Shown in pieces: positions 46,434 to 57,244 of a DNA stretch of 64,000 bases. The stretch is from Loripinus fragilis (taxonomy: Eukaryota; Mollusca; Bivalvia; Lucinida; Lucinidae), in assembly GCA_964019695.1 (NCBI GenBank), contig OZ026517.1, positions 54,491,672 to 54,555,671 on the forward strand, read 5' to 3'. A model generated the notes under the pieces. It was not told the DNA's origin. It worked only from the letters and a program-made list of their open reading frames with translations, and ran no database searches. Made by a program: the position numbers and the translations under genes. Each line of letters opens with the position of its first letter. Positions within the stretch are counted from its first letter, which is position 1.

Positions 46434-46644
46434 AGCAACTGCAAATTTGCACAATTGCAATAAATGTACAAAATTTGAAAATTTCAGTCTCGCTGTTCGT
46501 ATCACAAACATTTAATAGTCTTAATTTTCAATTTTAGGAAGTCTCTACGAGAGCTTTACAATTTTGTCTTTTAACAACAATGGAATCTAGGGCGAAAATT
46601 GATACCAGCTTAATGCATTTAACCCCCCCCCCCTACCCCACTCA

Positions 46645-46955
46645 GTAGTGTAGGCCGCTGTCCTTTCTAAGGCGATGGTTCTGTTGTTTTTGATTCATTA
46701 TTTAGTGTCACTTCCATTGTTTGTGTGGGTACTGTTCTTGGTCCTTGTTTTGTTTTGTAGTACTTAGTGTCCTTTCTAGTTTTGCAATCGTCTTAATGGG
46801 AAAGAGAGAGTTGATTGCTTTACATTTATTGTCTTTCTGATGTCATGTGACAGTTAGTGTTCTGTGACTCTTCCTTGCGGTGCTGTGAGTCGGTCTGCGG
46901 TGTGTGATTGTGGTATATCCTGAGCATACTTACCTTTTATGCTCATCCTTGATTG
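46645..46955 (+). repeat. Dispersed repeat R, most complete plus-strand copy
   Basis: From tagtgtaggccgctgtcctt through gtgtcctttctagttttgca to gtgtgattgtggtatatcct and gagcatacttacct. The start tagtgtaggccgctgt equals the end of the 5-kb long-TIR interval, which may link the two. Non-coding. Confidence 0.75.
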
Positions 46956-47108
46956 TATTGTAAAAGTGGATTTGATTTCCATTGTATAACTGTACAGAAT
47001 ATAATCATTTTATAACTATGCAAAGTTAACTATGAATAACCCCAACAAGAGACCAAAACATATCTTATATTATAAGATATCAAATGTTGGTGTTGTGGTT
47101 GGGCTGGT

Positions 47109-47335
47109 TTTGTAATTGAGCTAAATGTGTCCTTTCTAGTTTTGAAATCACCTCACTGAGGAAGAGAAAGTGAGATAGCTTTCTAGTTTTGAAATCACCT
47201 CACTGAGGAAGAGAAAGTGAGATAGCTTTTATGTGTGTTGCCTTGTTTGTCTAAGTTCTAGTCTCTTCCACATGGTGCGTTTGGTAGGTCTGTGATCGTT
47301 GATTGTGGTATTTCTTGGACATGACTTGCGTTTTG
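47109..47335 (+). repeat. Dispersed repeat R, copy with 47-bp internal duplication
   Basis: tttctagttttgaaatcacc ... gagatagc occurs twice in tandem (47133 and 47180), then the R ending ttgattgtggtatttcttgg. Confidence 0.8.
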
Positions 47336-47393
47336 CCAAAAGATGCCATATTTACGATACCCAATCCCAACAAAAATTATATCATGATAGTTT

Positions 47394-49070
47394 TTAGCTC
47401 ACATGAGCCGAAGGCTCATGGGTGAGCTAATTGTACCCAAGCCACTCCGGCGAAAGTCCGTCCGTCAACATTTAAAACATCTTCTCCTCTGAAACCACTG
47501 GGCAAATTAAACTCAAATTTCATATGGAGCCTCTTTAGGAAGCGGGAACGAAAGTTTGTTCAAATGGTTTTGGTCACATGACGAAGATGGCCGCGCTGCC
47601 AATATAGGGTACAAACTCTTTAAAATCTTCTTCTCCAGAACCAGAGGGCCGATGACTCAAAACTGGGACTTGGTATGTAGCAATTGGGTGTTGGACTTAC
47701 CAAGTTTCTTCAAATAATGATCGAAGGTTGACTTTGACCTACTTAACGTCAAGATCAAATTGCTTCCTAATGCATTTAAATGGGAAATTTGCTGAAAAGT
47801 TGATTTTTTAATACTGTTCAAGCCAAAGTCATTATTCTTACTTGATTTGTTACAACTAATCAGACAATGGCTATAAATAAGTTTCAAAGGCCAAGGTTGG
47901 CCTTTGCCCGCTCATATTGTGGTCCAATCAATATGTTAAAACACAAATATTAACTCACAAACCATTGGCCCAATTGCGCTCAAATTTCATGTTAAGATTC
48001 TTAATGCTAAGTTAGCCTAAATTTATACAAAATATTTTGGTCACATGAAAAAGATGGCCGCCACGCCAATATACGGAAAATAATTTTAAAAATCTACTAC
48101 AGAACCAGAAGAAATGTGATCTTGAAACTTGGTATGAAGCATCAGGATGTGGGTCCTACCAAGTTCGTTCAAATAATGATACTAAGTTGACCTTGACCGA
48201 CTTAACGTCAAGGTCAAATATGCTTCCTAATGCATTTAAATGGGAAATCTTTTGAAAAGTTAATTTTTTGAATAATGTTAAAGCCAAAGTCATTATTCTC
48301 ACTTGATATGTTAAACATAATGAGACAATGGCTATAATTAAGTTTCAAAGGTTGATCTTTGACCTTTCTGCCAAGGTCCGTCATAGTGGAGACCCTTTAA
48401 CATGTTAAACCATTTTTTTTTTTCAGAAACAATTAGGCCAATTGAAATCAAGTTTCATATGAAGTCTCCTTATCTACAAATTGTTCTGGTCACATGACCA
48501 AGATGGCCATCGTGCCCATATATGGTAAAACCCTTTAAATATCTTCTTCTCTGGAACCAAACGGCCAGTGGCCTTGGGACTTTGTATGTAGCATTGGAGA
48601 TGTGGGCCCTACCAGGTTTGCACCAATGATTATTCGAAGTTGGCAATGACCTACTTTATGGCAGGTCACTATGGATTCCTAATGCATTTATATGAGAAAA
48701 ATCTTGAAATGTTCATTTTTCTATAACTGTTTAAGCCCAAATAATAATGCTTGCGAGAAATGTTAAACCTAATGAGACAATGGTTATATATAAGTACCAA
48801 ATGCCAAGCTAGCCTGTAACCTTTTATCCAAGGCCACTCAGTTTGGCTGCCACATACCTATATATTTAAACACCTTTTTCTCATAAATCACTGGGTTGTT
48901 TGATGGAGTATTAATTAGATTGTTTTCGGTCACTTGACAAAAATGGCTGCGACCCCCATATATTGTAAAACAAAATATGTTTCATTTTAAGAGGTGTTCA
49001 CCCTGACCTATTCTAACATCATTAAGGAGATCAGGTTAGCGCCTTAGGACCTTCAGGTCCTCTAGTTAGA
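47394..49070 (+). repeat. Long dispersed repeat with AGGTCA-type motifs, copy 2
   Basis: Begins agctcacatgagccgaaggc and ends gaccttcaggtcctctagtt. Internally three or four diverged blocks recur: tggtcacatgacgaagatgg, ccagagggccgatgactc, gacttggtatgtagcaattg, gttgaccttgaccgactta, cgtcaaggtcaaat, cctaatgcatttaaatggg. Resembles repeats I associate with bivalve genomes. No protein coding. Confidence 0.8.
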
Positions 49071-49249
49071 TATTGTAAGCTCGTGAGTGACACAAATCAG
49101 ACTTCTATTTTGCCCTATTGTAATTTCAAGACTTCTAAACCTTATTCTTCCCTTCTCAATTAAGTCGACTCAATTCCATGTCAAGCTTGTTCAGTGTCAA
49201 ACATAAAATTATATAGATGACAAGTCTAATATAAATATTGATACCCTAT

Positions 49250-49412
49250 TTATTGCCTACTGGGTATTTTTTTCATGTTTTTTGTCCTACGCTGATTTTT
49301 TTTTTCAAAATCATCTTTTTCAAAAAATCTATTAGGAATACCATCAGTGTGCCAAACAGTTTGGATTTAGATCAGCAGGCGACACTCGTAGGCAAAGACT
49401 TAACGATGCCCA
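49250..49412. mobile_element. TTAA-family foldback MITE, degenerate reverse copy
   Basis: Ends in gcgacactcgtaggcaaagacTTAA, the inverse of the family's left end; contains tttcaaaatcatctttttca and accatcagtgtgccaaacag as in 13430-13635. The opposite TTAA is not found. Confidence 0.5.
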
Positions 49413-49419
49413 GTTTCTT

Positions 49420-50030
49420 TCTTCCAAAAGATCACATATTTTCGAGCTGCTTTTTCGTTAGCTTGAACATTGGTCATAAAATGGAAATATTCCGCATAAA
49501 ACCAGATATCTAAAGCCTTTTAAGAAATTTGAAATTCAAACTAGAAGGAAAGTCGCCTTGAAATGGATTTTAGAATAATTCGAATTTTATCTAGGTCACC
49601 TGCGGTGGTTTGTTGTGGCTGACGTATGTATGAAGATCTATGAATGCCTTTATCCGCTAAAATTAGCAGTTTTTTCATCAGTCACAAATATTAATGAGCG
49701 CGGTACTGAGAATAGGGACCAAAAGGCATCCCAGCGGTTGTTAATAATACCATACTTTGAAAAATACCTAAAAATAACCAAATTTTTCATGCTTTTTTAT
49801 AACCATGAAAATGGTTCTGAAGCTTGATGTCATCAAAATAGCAAAACTTTTCGAACTTTAATAGAAGTTTTGATTTAGGGTTGTTGTCATACGTCGTTTC
49901 TAACATCCACATATTCGTCAATATTTAAGATAATGGCTTCAAGATATCAGGAAACGCTCCTAATATGTAGTACTTTGCTTATGTAACATTAGCTAGATTT
50001 TGATTAACATACCATATGGTACCTTTTATC
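49420..50030. other. Stretch without supported gene
   Basis: A 70-residue open frame at 49615-49827 shows no domain. Confidence 0.4.
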
Positions 50031-50034
50031 ATAG

Positions 50035-50160
50035 CCTGGCCCTAATATAATTGTCTTCCTGGTGTCTTGTGCCAGTTAGTCTTCTATGGCTCTTCCTCAC
50101 GGTGCCGTGAATTGGTTTGCAGTGTGTGATTGTGGTATTTCCTGATTAACCTCACTTATA
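50035..50160 (+). repeat. Dispersed repeat R, 3' fragment
   Basis: ctggtgtcttgtgccagtta, gctcttcctcacggtgccgt and gtgtgattgtggtatttcct match 46845-46945. Confidence 0.75.
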
Positions 50161-50164
50161 TTTT

Positions 50165-51265
50165 CATGTTCTGAAACTATTTCTGGCCTTACACTTTTTA
50201 TGTTTTTCAATGGTTTTAATTATTAATTTAGTATGTATGCTGAAACGGTTTCTTGCCACATCGAGGTTACACATTGTATGCCTTTTAATGGTTTAAATTA
50301 TTAATCTAGATTGTATGCTAGAACGATTGCTGGCCAAACTAAGGTTACACGTTTGATGTATTTCAATGGTTTTAATTATTATAAAGTATGGATGCTGAAA
50401 CGCTTTTTTGCCACACTGATATGCCTTTAAATGGTTTGAATTATTAATCTAGTTTGTGTGCTGAAACTATTTCTGGCCATACTGAGATTACACGTTTTAT
50501 GTTTTTCAATGGTTTTAATTATTATTTTAGCGTGTGTGTTGAAATTGTTTCTGGCCACAATGGGGTTACACATTATGCCTTTAAATCGTTTTATTATTGT
50601 TATTATTATTATTTGTTAGCTGAAAACACTTTCTTGCCACACTGGGGTAACATATTTTATGCATTGGAATGGTTTAAAATAAATTATATTAATGTGTATG
50701 TGTGCTGAAACTATTTCTAGCCATATTGAGTTTACATATTATGTGTCTTTCAATGGTTTAAATTATTAATCTAAGTTGTGTGCTGAAACTATTTCTGGCC
50801 ATAATGAGATAACACGTTTTATATCTTTAAATGGTTTTAATAATTAATAATCTAGTGTGCGTGCTGAAATTGTTTGTGGCCACACTGAGGTTACATGTTT
50901 TGTGTCTTTCAATGTTTTAAGTTAGATTGAAAATTTAACAATTGGCAGAAACTGTATTTGTCAAAAATTATTTCTGGTCACATGGACATTGCATGTCTTT
51001 CAATAGTTAAATTTATTAATTTAGTTTGTGTGATGAAATAATTTCTAGTTAAAATGAGCTTACACATTATATAGATCAATGGTTTAATTGATTAATCTAC
51101 TGTAGTTTGTGTGCTAAAACTATTTCTGGCCATAAGAAGTTACTTTTAATGTTTTTAATTATTAATCTAGTGTAAGTGCTAAAAATGCTTCTGGTACGCT
51201 CTGAGGTTAGACATTTAATGTATTGCAATGGTTTCAAATATTATTCTAGTAAGTGTGCTGAAGCT
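50165..51265. repeat. Tandem array, ~80-bp unit, about thirteen copies
   Basis: Recurring gctgaaactatttctggcca, ctgaggttacacgttttatg, tttcaatggttttaattatt and aatctagtgtgtg. Units are strongly diverged with indels. Confidence 0.9.
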
Positions 51266-51269
51266 ATTT

Positions 51270-51790
51270 CAAGCCATGCTGAGTTATTTTACTGCACAAA
51301 TCCTACATATTTGTGTCTTAAATGCACACTCTAAACGTTTCTAATCAATTATAAATGTTATGCTGGATGGTCTGATATCGTATGGATCTGAGATCGCACA
51401 TTCAGTGGCATCCTTTGGTTAAATGATTTTGCTGTAATGAATGCAAGCAGAAATCGGAGCTGGGCCGGAAGCAAAAATATTGGCACACTACGTTCAGTAA
51501 CTAGGTTAACCCTAATACACTTCGAGTGCAGTAAAGTTAATTGTCATAGCAGCGTTACTTGCGTCGTTCATTTTCTTATACCAATTTCTTTTGCATTTTT
51601 ATATCCTTTGACTTCTGCGCTTTTGCTCTTTCCAAGGAATATTCCCCTCTCATTTGTATTTCAGATGTTTATGTCTTTCATTCACTGTAAGAGCAATATC
51701 ACGATTTCTCTAAGATCGATAGCAGCAACGCTTGGACCATTCTTCCAAATTACTGTAAATCATCGGTGACATGTGACGCATGAAATAGTG
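51270..51790. other. Stretch without supported gene
   Basis: A 110-residue open frame at 51437-51769 has a hydrophobic middle (FLIPISFAFLYPLTSALLLF) but no domain, splice logic or repeat support; I do not call it. Confidence 0.4.
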
Positions 51791-51792
51791 AG

Positions 51793-51855
51793 CAACACAG
51801 ATGCGGATCAGACTGCGCGACCATTTGGTCGCGCAGTCTGGTCAGCATCTCTGTT
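51793..51855. repeat. Foldback hairpin, ~30-bp arms
   Basis: aacacagatgcggatcagac / gtctggtcagcatctctgtt around tgcgcgaccatttggtcgcgca. Confidence 0.8.
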
Positions 51856-52300
51856 ACTCAGCGTATTCACGCTTCTACGAAAATAAAGCTGCTATCCAGA
51901 ACAGCTTTAGGGGGCCTGTAGATAGAGACTCGTGGGCTCGTTCTGTTAGCGAGGTTTTCACATAATGTGACTGAAATATTTGGGATTGATTTGCGATAAG
52001 AACTGTCAATTTTTGTTGAGCAAGATTAAGAAAAGACCTAAAATGAGATCAAAGCAAATGTAAAGCTTATTGACCAGAATGTTTGTGGGTCATGCCATGT
52101 TTAGATATTTCATATAGAATATTCGGCTACAGTTTCGAAAGAGTTCAGCTATTGCGGGATTATTGAGAGCATACATTTGCTTTAATGAAGCTCTTTGAAC
52201 ACGAGACCGCTGGGCCGATTGTTCAAAACATGGTATCGTTTAAGCCGTCACTAGGGGGCATGAGAGTTGTTGCACTTTCGACTGATGTTCATGAAAAGAC

Positions 52301-52606
52301 CATTGGCGGATCAGAGGGGGGGGGACAGGGGGTCCGGACCCCCTGAAAATCACAAAAATATAGGGTTTCATATAGCTATACTGGTCCAGATTCCCTGAAA
52401 AAGCACAAGGCTACCAAGCCAGCGTTCAATGTTGGGCCATCATCGGCACGCCAGCGAAACGCCATTTAATGGCGTTTCGCTGGCGGCGCGATGTTGGTCC
52501 GAATATAGTGGTATTTGGATTCTCTCTCCTCTCATCAACTAAAAAAATAAATAAAACGTTGTCAAAGTTGGACCCCCTCTGGCAAAACTTTCTGAATCCG
52601 CGCATG
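52301..52606. mobile_element. GGATCC-family MITE, complete, 6-bp duplication
   Basis: Left cattggcggatcagaggggg, right complement catgcgcggattcaga. AAAGAC flanks both ends exactly (52295-52300, 52607-52612). Interior follows 30602-30909 block by block, with hairpin cagcgaaacgccatttaatg / gcgtttcgctgg. Confidence 0.85.
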
Positions 52607-53289
52607 AAAGACTATAAACTATAAAAACAAGTCTGCTGTTTTTAAATTTTGTAGGTTCTTTATTTCTGAGGGATATTTTTCTAGATTATTTAGAGATCGC
52701 AACAGCTGCCGTTCTGCCGCGTGGCTGATACGATGCTTTTTTAAGCCTGTGTACCTGCTTGGATGAAGAATCGCCAATTGCAAATGGGTGTTTCTTTAAT
52801 CGTCGTTGACGTATGTGGAAACGCAGTTATGGTCTAATCGTGTTATATTTTGATAAAACCGCTTTCTATCCTCCATTGGTGATGTGGTTCTTTAATATTC
52901 TCACTTTTTTGTCTAGCAATGTATTTAGAGACTCACAAATCTCTTGGCGTGACGGGGCGCATTTATGGATTTAGATTTATGCTTATGTCTTAAACAAATC
53001 CGTTTATATCGACACTTCTTTCGTTTTGTCTGCCAAAGTATTGAAGAGAAACAAATAAATCAGCCTGTGAACACATGAATGAGAAATCCCCCAGATCGGA
53101 GAATATCTAAACCCTTTACGTACCAGTGCCGTTTGCTGGAAACCTTCGCAAACAGTTCGGACATTGATACAATGGGAGTTTGAGACTGCACATTGTGCAT
53201 TTTAAGGGGTCGCACGTAGTATTTTCGAAATATAATTAATTTTTGATGTATTTCTGTCACTGGCGGTTGTTTTAATCTGCCGTGTGGCA

Positions 53290-53353
53290 AGCAGTGCAGA
53301 CCCTGATGAAATGCAGCACGATGCTGCATTTCATCTGGGTCTTCACTGTCTGC
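53290..53353. repeat. Foldback hairpin
   Basis: gcagtgcagaccctgatgaa / ttcatctgggtcttcactgtctgc around atgcagcacgatgctgcat. A second, decayed half-foldback precedes it at 53110-53215. Confidence 0.75.
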
Positions 53354-53789
53354 AAAATGACCCGCTTAGGGGTTTCCTGTATACAAACGCTTAAGATACA
53401 TGTTCAAATGAAGGATCCGATCAACCTCTAAATCAAAGCATTTTTTTTTCAGTTAGCTTTTGCGAAACCCTTCTTCCTCCAGGCCGAAAGTTTGATTTGC
53501 AATCTGGCATTCTGTTAAACACAGTATATGTTTTATTATGTGGACAGATGTTCTAAAGTGGTGCTTTTGATTTGTTTAATCAATCAATAGACTCGCACAT
53601 GAGATTTCTGAAATCACACAGTCGCCGCTGATGTAGGTTCTGACGAGCCTGCACATCCGCATAATCTCGCCAGTGCCTTTTAGCTCGCAATTTAACAGTT
53701 TCAATGTCATATATCGGCTATAATGGCTTAGCAATAACTGAGAGGTGTACAACCGTGTAAAATGCACAAAATATGAAACACAGAAGCAA

Positions 53790-53970
53790 AGTGGCTCAGT
53801 GCTCGACTTGAGATCGAGAGTTGCTGGTTCGAGCCTAACCGGAACTACTGTTTTGTCCCCTTTAGCAAGACACTATCCGCTGCTAATAGTACTTGTTCAG
53901 TGCAGAAAACGTTCCTAGATGGCTGAAAAGATGTTGGCTGGGGCGTAAAGCATCAATTCAAACTAGCATA
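53790..53970 (+). mobile_element. tRNA-derived SINE
   Basis: Box A-like agtggctcagtgctcga and box B ggttcgagcct are spaced as in a tRNA, then cctttagcaagacactatcc, and the tail gttggctggggcgtaaagca followed by tcaattcaaa. Related to 30035-30220. Pol III promoter boxes are well preserved. Confidence 0.7.
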
Positions 53971-53974
53971 CACA

Positions 53975-54685
53975 CATATACCACAACAGCCCTTGAGGTT
54001 ATAACTCGAAATCCACGTCAACGCCCCGTAGTCAAGCTATCAACCTTAATTGGTTATTAAGCCCTGTAAATCTTGTGTTAACTCTCGTCTTTTACCAATC
54101 TCTCGTAATGGAGTTGTAGCAGCAAGCCAGTAATCTGTAGTAATTATGTCAGGAGTACGAGAACTATTTGGCACAGACGCAAGAACGTTGCATCAAATAG
54201 ACCTTACGTTGCCAATAGTACAATAATTAATATTCGAGCCAGTGCGAGAAAAAACGAGAGAGACATACAGGTAGTACGGATTCCGAAGTTATTAGGTTAA
54301 ATACGTTCAAATGCATGAAATGTGCAATATATGGAATCCGTGCAATTTTGCACAGCTCGCAAGTGTAGCAGTAAAATAGAACTATCTTATGCATTTTGAT
54401 GAAACATTTTGTCAGCTCATTCGTGTATGTATTGGAAACGCGCTTCGGATCCCACTTACCAATTGTATGGAAATGTGAATCTACCCATATAATGCACATA
54501 AACGGTTAGTCAACTTTGAATGGTGCATTTTATTGTAGAAAGAATGCAGATTAATCGGGAAACGCGGCCCGCAGTAATACTCTTTTCGACAGTTCAGCCT
54601 TACAAGGAAGGACAGGTCACCTTACTGCCTCAAATTCTTATTTTGATTTTCCACTCATTAAAACAAACTAAAATTTGCTGTAAAA
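53975..54685. other. Stretch without supported gene
   Basis: Short open frames on both strands; no domain or repeat. Confidence 0.35.
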
Positions 54686-54982
54686 ATTACATGATAATAC
54701 AAATTGTTCAAAAGATTGCCGAAACTCTAAAATATCAATCTTCATTTATCCCTCAAACCAAAGTTAATGACATCATATATTCTGACAACGCTGATAATGC
54801 TAATATTTGATAAGAATTTTATTGGACAATCACCACTCGACGACACCCTCCCTGTAGACCTAGACCCTTCATATTGAACTTTTAATTCTCAATCTGTAAC
54901 AGCTAACGAAGTGGACACTGTCCTAAAGTCTCTTCAAACTGGTAAAGCTACTGGTCCTGATGCAATTAATAATACTTCTTAA

Positions 54983-55199
54983 CCCTTAATGCGCCAATCG
55001 CAACAAAAGTCGCCTGCTTTTCTCGTCTGCTGAGATGTTTAAGAAGCCTCTATAGCAAACAGTGTGGACCCAGATCAGATAGGAGCAGTCTGTTCTGGGT
55101 CCATGCTGTTTGCTTCGTCAGTAATGTTAGGCAATTATTTGCAGCAGAAGACTTCAGCAGACGACATTTTCAGATGCATTTTTTCTTGGCGCTTTAAGG
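54983..55199. mobile_element. TTAA-flanked MITE (CCCTTAAAGCGCC family), copy 2, inside the LINE
   Basis: TTAA at 54979-54982 and 55200-55203. Left cccttaatgcgccaa, right complement ccttaaagcgccaag. Central foldback gcaaacagtgtggacccaga / tgggtccatgctgtttgc at about 55048-55112. Removing it with one TTAA rejoins the RT reading apart from a small indel. Confidence 0.85.
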
Positions 55200-55352
55200 T
55201 TAAGGAGTTAGCCAAACCGTTATCCTTTCCAATCTATGATCTTTTCAATAGGAAAAGTTACAGGTATATGGAAGTCAGCTTATGTCACACCAACCCGTAA
55301 GAAAAATAACACCTTTGGTATTACCAACTAATAGACCAATATCACTTTTTAA

Positions 55353-55715
55353 GAGACTAAGTCTGCAACTATGAACATTTTTCGATTTTTTTTATTTTGT
55401 TTTTAAATCATTTGTAAAAGTAGAATTAAGTTATGTTTTCACAATAAATCTGTTCACTATAGCTAAAAACTGCACGGAAAAGTGAATTATCTTATAAACC
55501 AGGTGTGTTTTTCTCTTGTTGGTAATTATTTGCGTCCCTCCAATAATTATAGACAGTTAATTTTAACATAAATGCTGTTGTTTTGAAACTGATAATTTGT
55601 TAAGATTTACGAAATTGGTAAAATGTATACCTGAATTTTAGTTTTTACTGTGTTCTTGAAAAATAGTAACATTAGTTCTAAATTTAAAAGATCAAAAGTT
55701 ACAGACTATGCAGCT
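55353..55715. mobile_element. Dispersed TTAA-flanked repeat, copy B, inside the LINE
   Basis: TTAA at 55349-55352 and 55716-55719. Ends weakly inverted: ctaagtctgcaactatgaac and complement gcatagtctgtaacttttga. The right 290 bp match 97-386. It interrupts the RT between RPISL and GKVFG. Confidence 0.8.
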
Positions 55716-56463
55716 TTAAGTACTGTTGGCAAAGTCTTCGGAAAATTGTACACAAATATGTGATACTTTTTAAGGGATCATAGTGTACTATTTCTCCGGA
55801 TATAGTGCTGTCAACCAACTTGAGGACATTTACAACTCTTTCTGCAAAGCAGTAGATGCAGGCCGGGAAGTATATACTGTATTCTGTGACATTAACAAAG
55901 GTTTTGACCGACTATGGTACAAATGTCTGTTTTTTAAGTTGCAAACAGTAGGAATTACAGGTCCCTTTCTTCAATGGCTTACTGGTTACCCGAATAATAA
56001 GAGACAAAGGGTGGTATTTCAAGGTGCGTTCAGGCCTCTATACGTCTATTTTCTAATGACACAACCTTTACATAATAGTTGTAAATCCAGTACAAGCACC
56101 AGTTGTATTAAACAGTATAAACATGGGCATCTAATTGGCGTTTTACTTTTAACCCTTCAAAGTCAGTATTATTTTCCAAAAACTGATGAAATATCTCCAT
56201 AATGCGAACCCAACATTGGATACACATTTTTTTTGGCAGCAAAGAGCATTTGACGAAAGTAATGAGCATGATGTAAATATTGTACAGGAATATTAAATAA
56301 AGGCAACACGATTTAAAAATAAATGAGAACATAGTTTCCCCATTGGCACTTTTCTTTGACATTGCGATAGTCATAACTCAAACTTATATCTTGTTTATCA
56401 GTTGAATCTGTTAAGCAATACTAGTTATTTCATCCCCGTGGAGCCACTTGATATATAAATTAG

Positions 56464-56528
56464 TAAGTGAGTATGATCAGGAAATACCACGATCACAAAC
56501 TGCGGACAAACCTATAGCACCACATTAA
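56464..56528 (-). repeat. Dispersed repeat R, 3' fragment
   Basis: gtatgatcaggaaataccac and gatcacaaactgcgga are the complement of the R ending. Confidence 0.7.
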
Positions 56529-56594
56529 ACATTGACACTAATGACTATTAAGTTACCATTAAGATTAAATTTAAATTCGTGCTTAATTTTGCAA

Positions 56595-57240
56595 TGGAAT
56601 TAAATAAATTGTTTTGATAGAGTACTGAATTTGCAAACAATGCAGTTATTTTTGATAATTCTTATTTTGACTACCCACTTGATATTGACTTGTATTGGAT
56701 GTCGTCCAAATTCTGAATGTAACATATATATAATTATATTGACGTAATTTTCACAAACCCTGTCGGAGGATTTCATTAGGTAAATGTTCAATTTTATTTT
56801 TGTTTTCAAAGGCTTGTATCTCATGACCATGCAATTTCAATACTCTAGGTAATATATTATGGTCAATTAAATACAATTGCAGATTAAAACATCCATGTAT
56901 TGCCTTCGTAGCGTGTTAACACTGTTTTCTTATGCGGTCCATTTTTGCTTAAAAATAACATCAAGATTTTTTTGAATTAGTATATATGTCAATTTTATGA
57001 CCACCTAAATTATAATCGATAAGAGTACCAAACATCATACTTAAAATTTTATCATAGTTAATAGTTAAGTGCCATAACTCTGAGCATTCAAAGAACATAT
57101 CAAAATTATTTTGATTTTTTATATGTTCCAAAAACAACTGTATTGTGAGCATAGAGTAACATAATAGATTTTAAATATAATGCTACATCTTCACACTGGA
57201 CTTCACCATTGTGACTTTTGCTGCAACGGAAAGTTTCAGT
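56595..57240 (-). pseudogene. LINE reverse-transcriptase fossil, opposite strand
   Basis: On the minus strand: MLLYAHNTVVFG (catalytic YADD decayed to YAHN, 57142-57153), DMFFECSELWHLTINYDKIL (about 57100-57045), MMFGTLIDYN, then further on HSEFGRHPIQVNI (about 56730-56690), a conserved C-terminal motif of such ORF2 proteins, and KIRIIKN. Several frame changes and stops. Upstream RT motifs are not recognisable. The missing thumb section suggests deletion. Confidence 0.65.
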
Positions 57241-57244
57241 CATC

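Larger units (their letters stand above)
54690..56040 (+). pseudogene. LINE reverse-transcriptase fossil split by two TTAA insertions
   Basis: Pieces in order: linker upstream of RT (FIGQSPLDDTLP, about 54816-54860); RT N-terminus ending GKATGPDAINN (to 54978); insertion 54983-55199; continuation ELAKPLSFPIYDLFN (from about 55205); NRPISLF at about 55330; insertion 55353-55715; then GKVFGK, SAVNQLEDIYNSFCKAVDAG and YTVFCDINKGFDRLWYK to NKRQRVVFQGAF (about 56033). Frames shift at several places and the FADD region is missing. A different subfamily from the copy at 5400. Confidence 0.8.

Noticed and set aside
51437..51769. 110-residue open frame with hydrophobic stretch
   Set aside because: No domain, no clear splice or start context, and AT-rich composition like the surroundings.
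53795..53870. Functional tRNA gene
   Set aside because: Boxes A and B are good, but the acceptor stem does not pair and the sequence continues into a SINE body.
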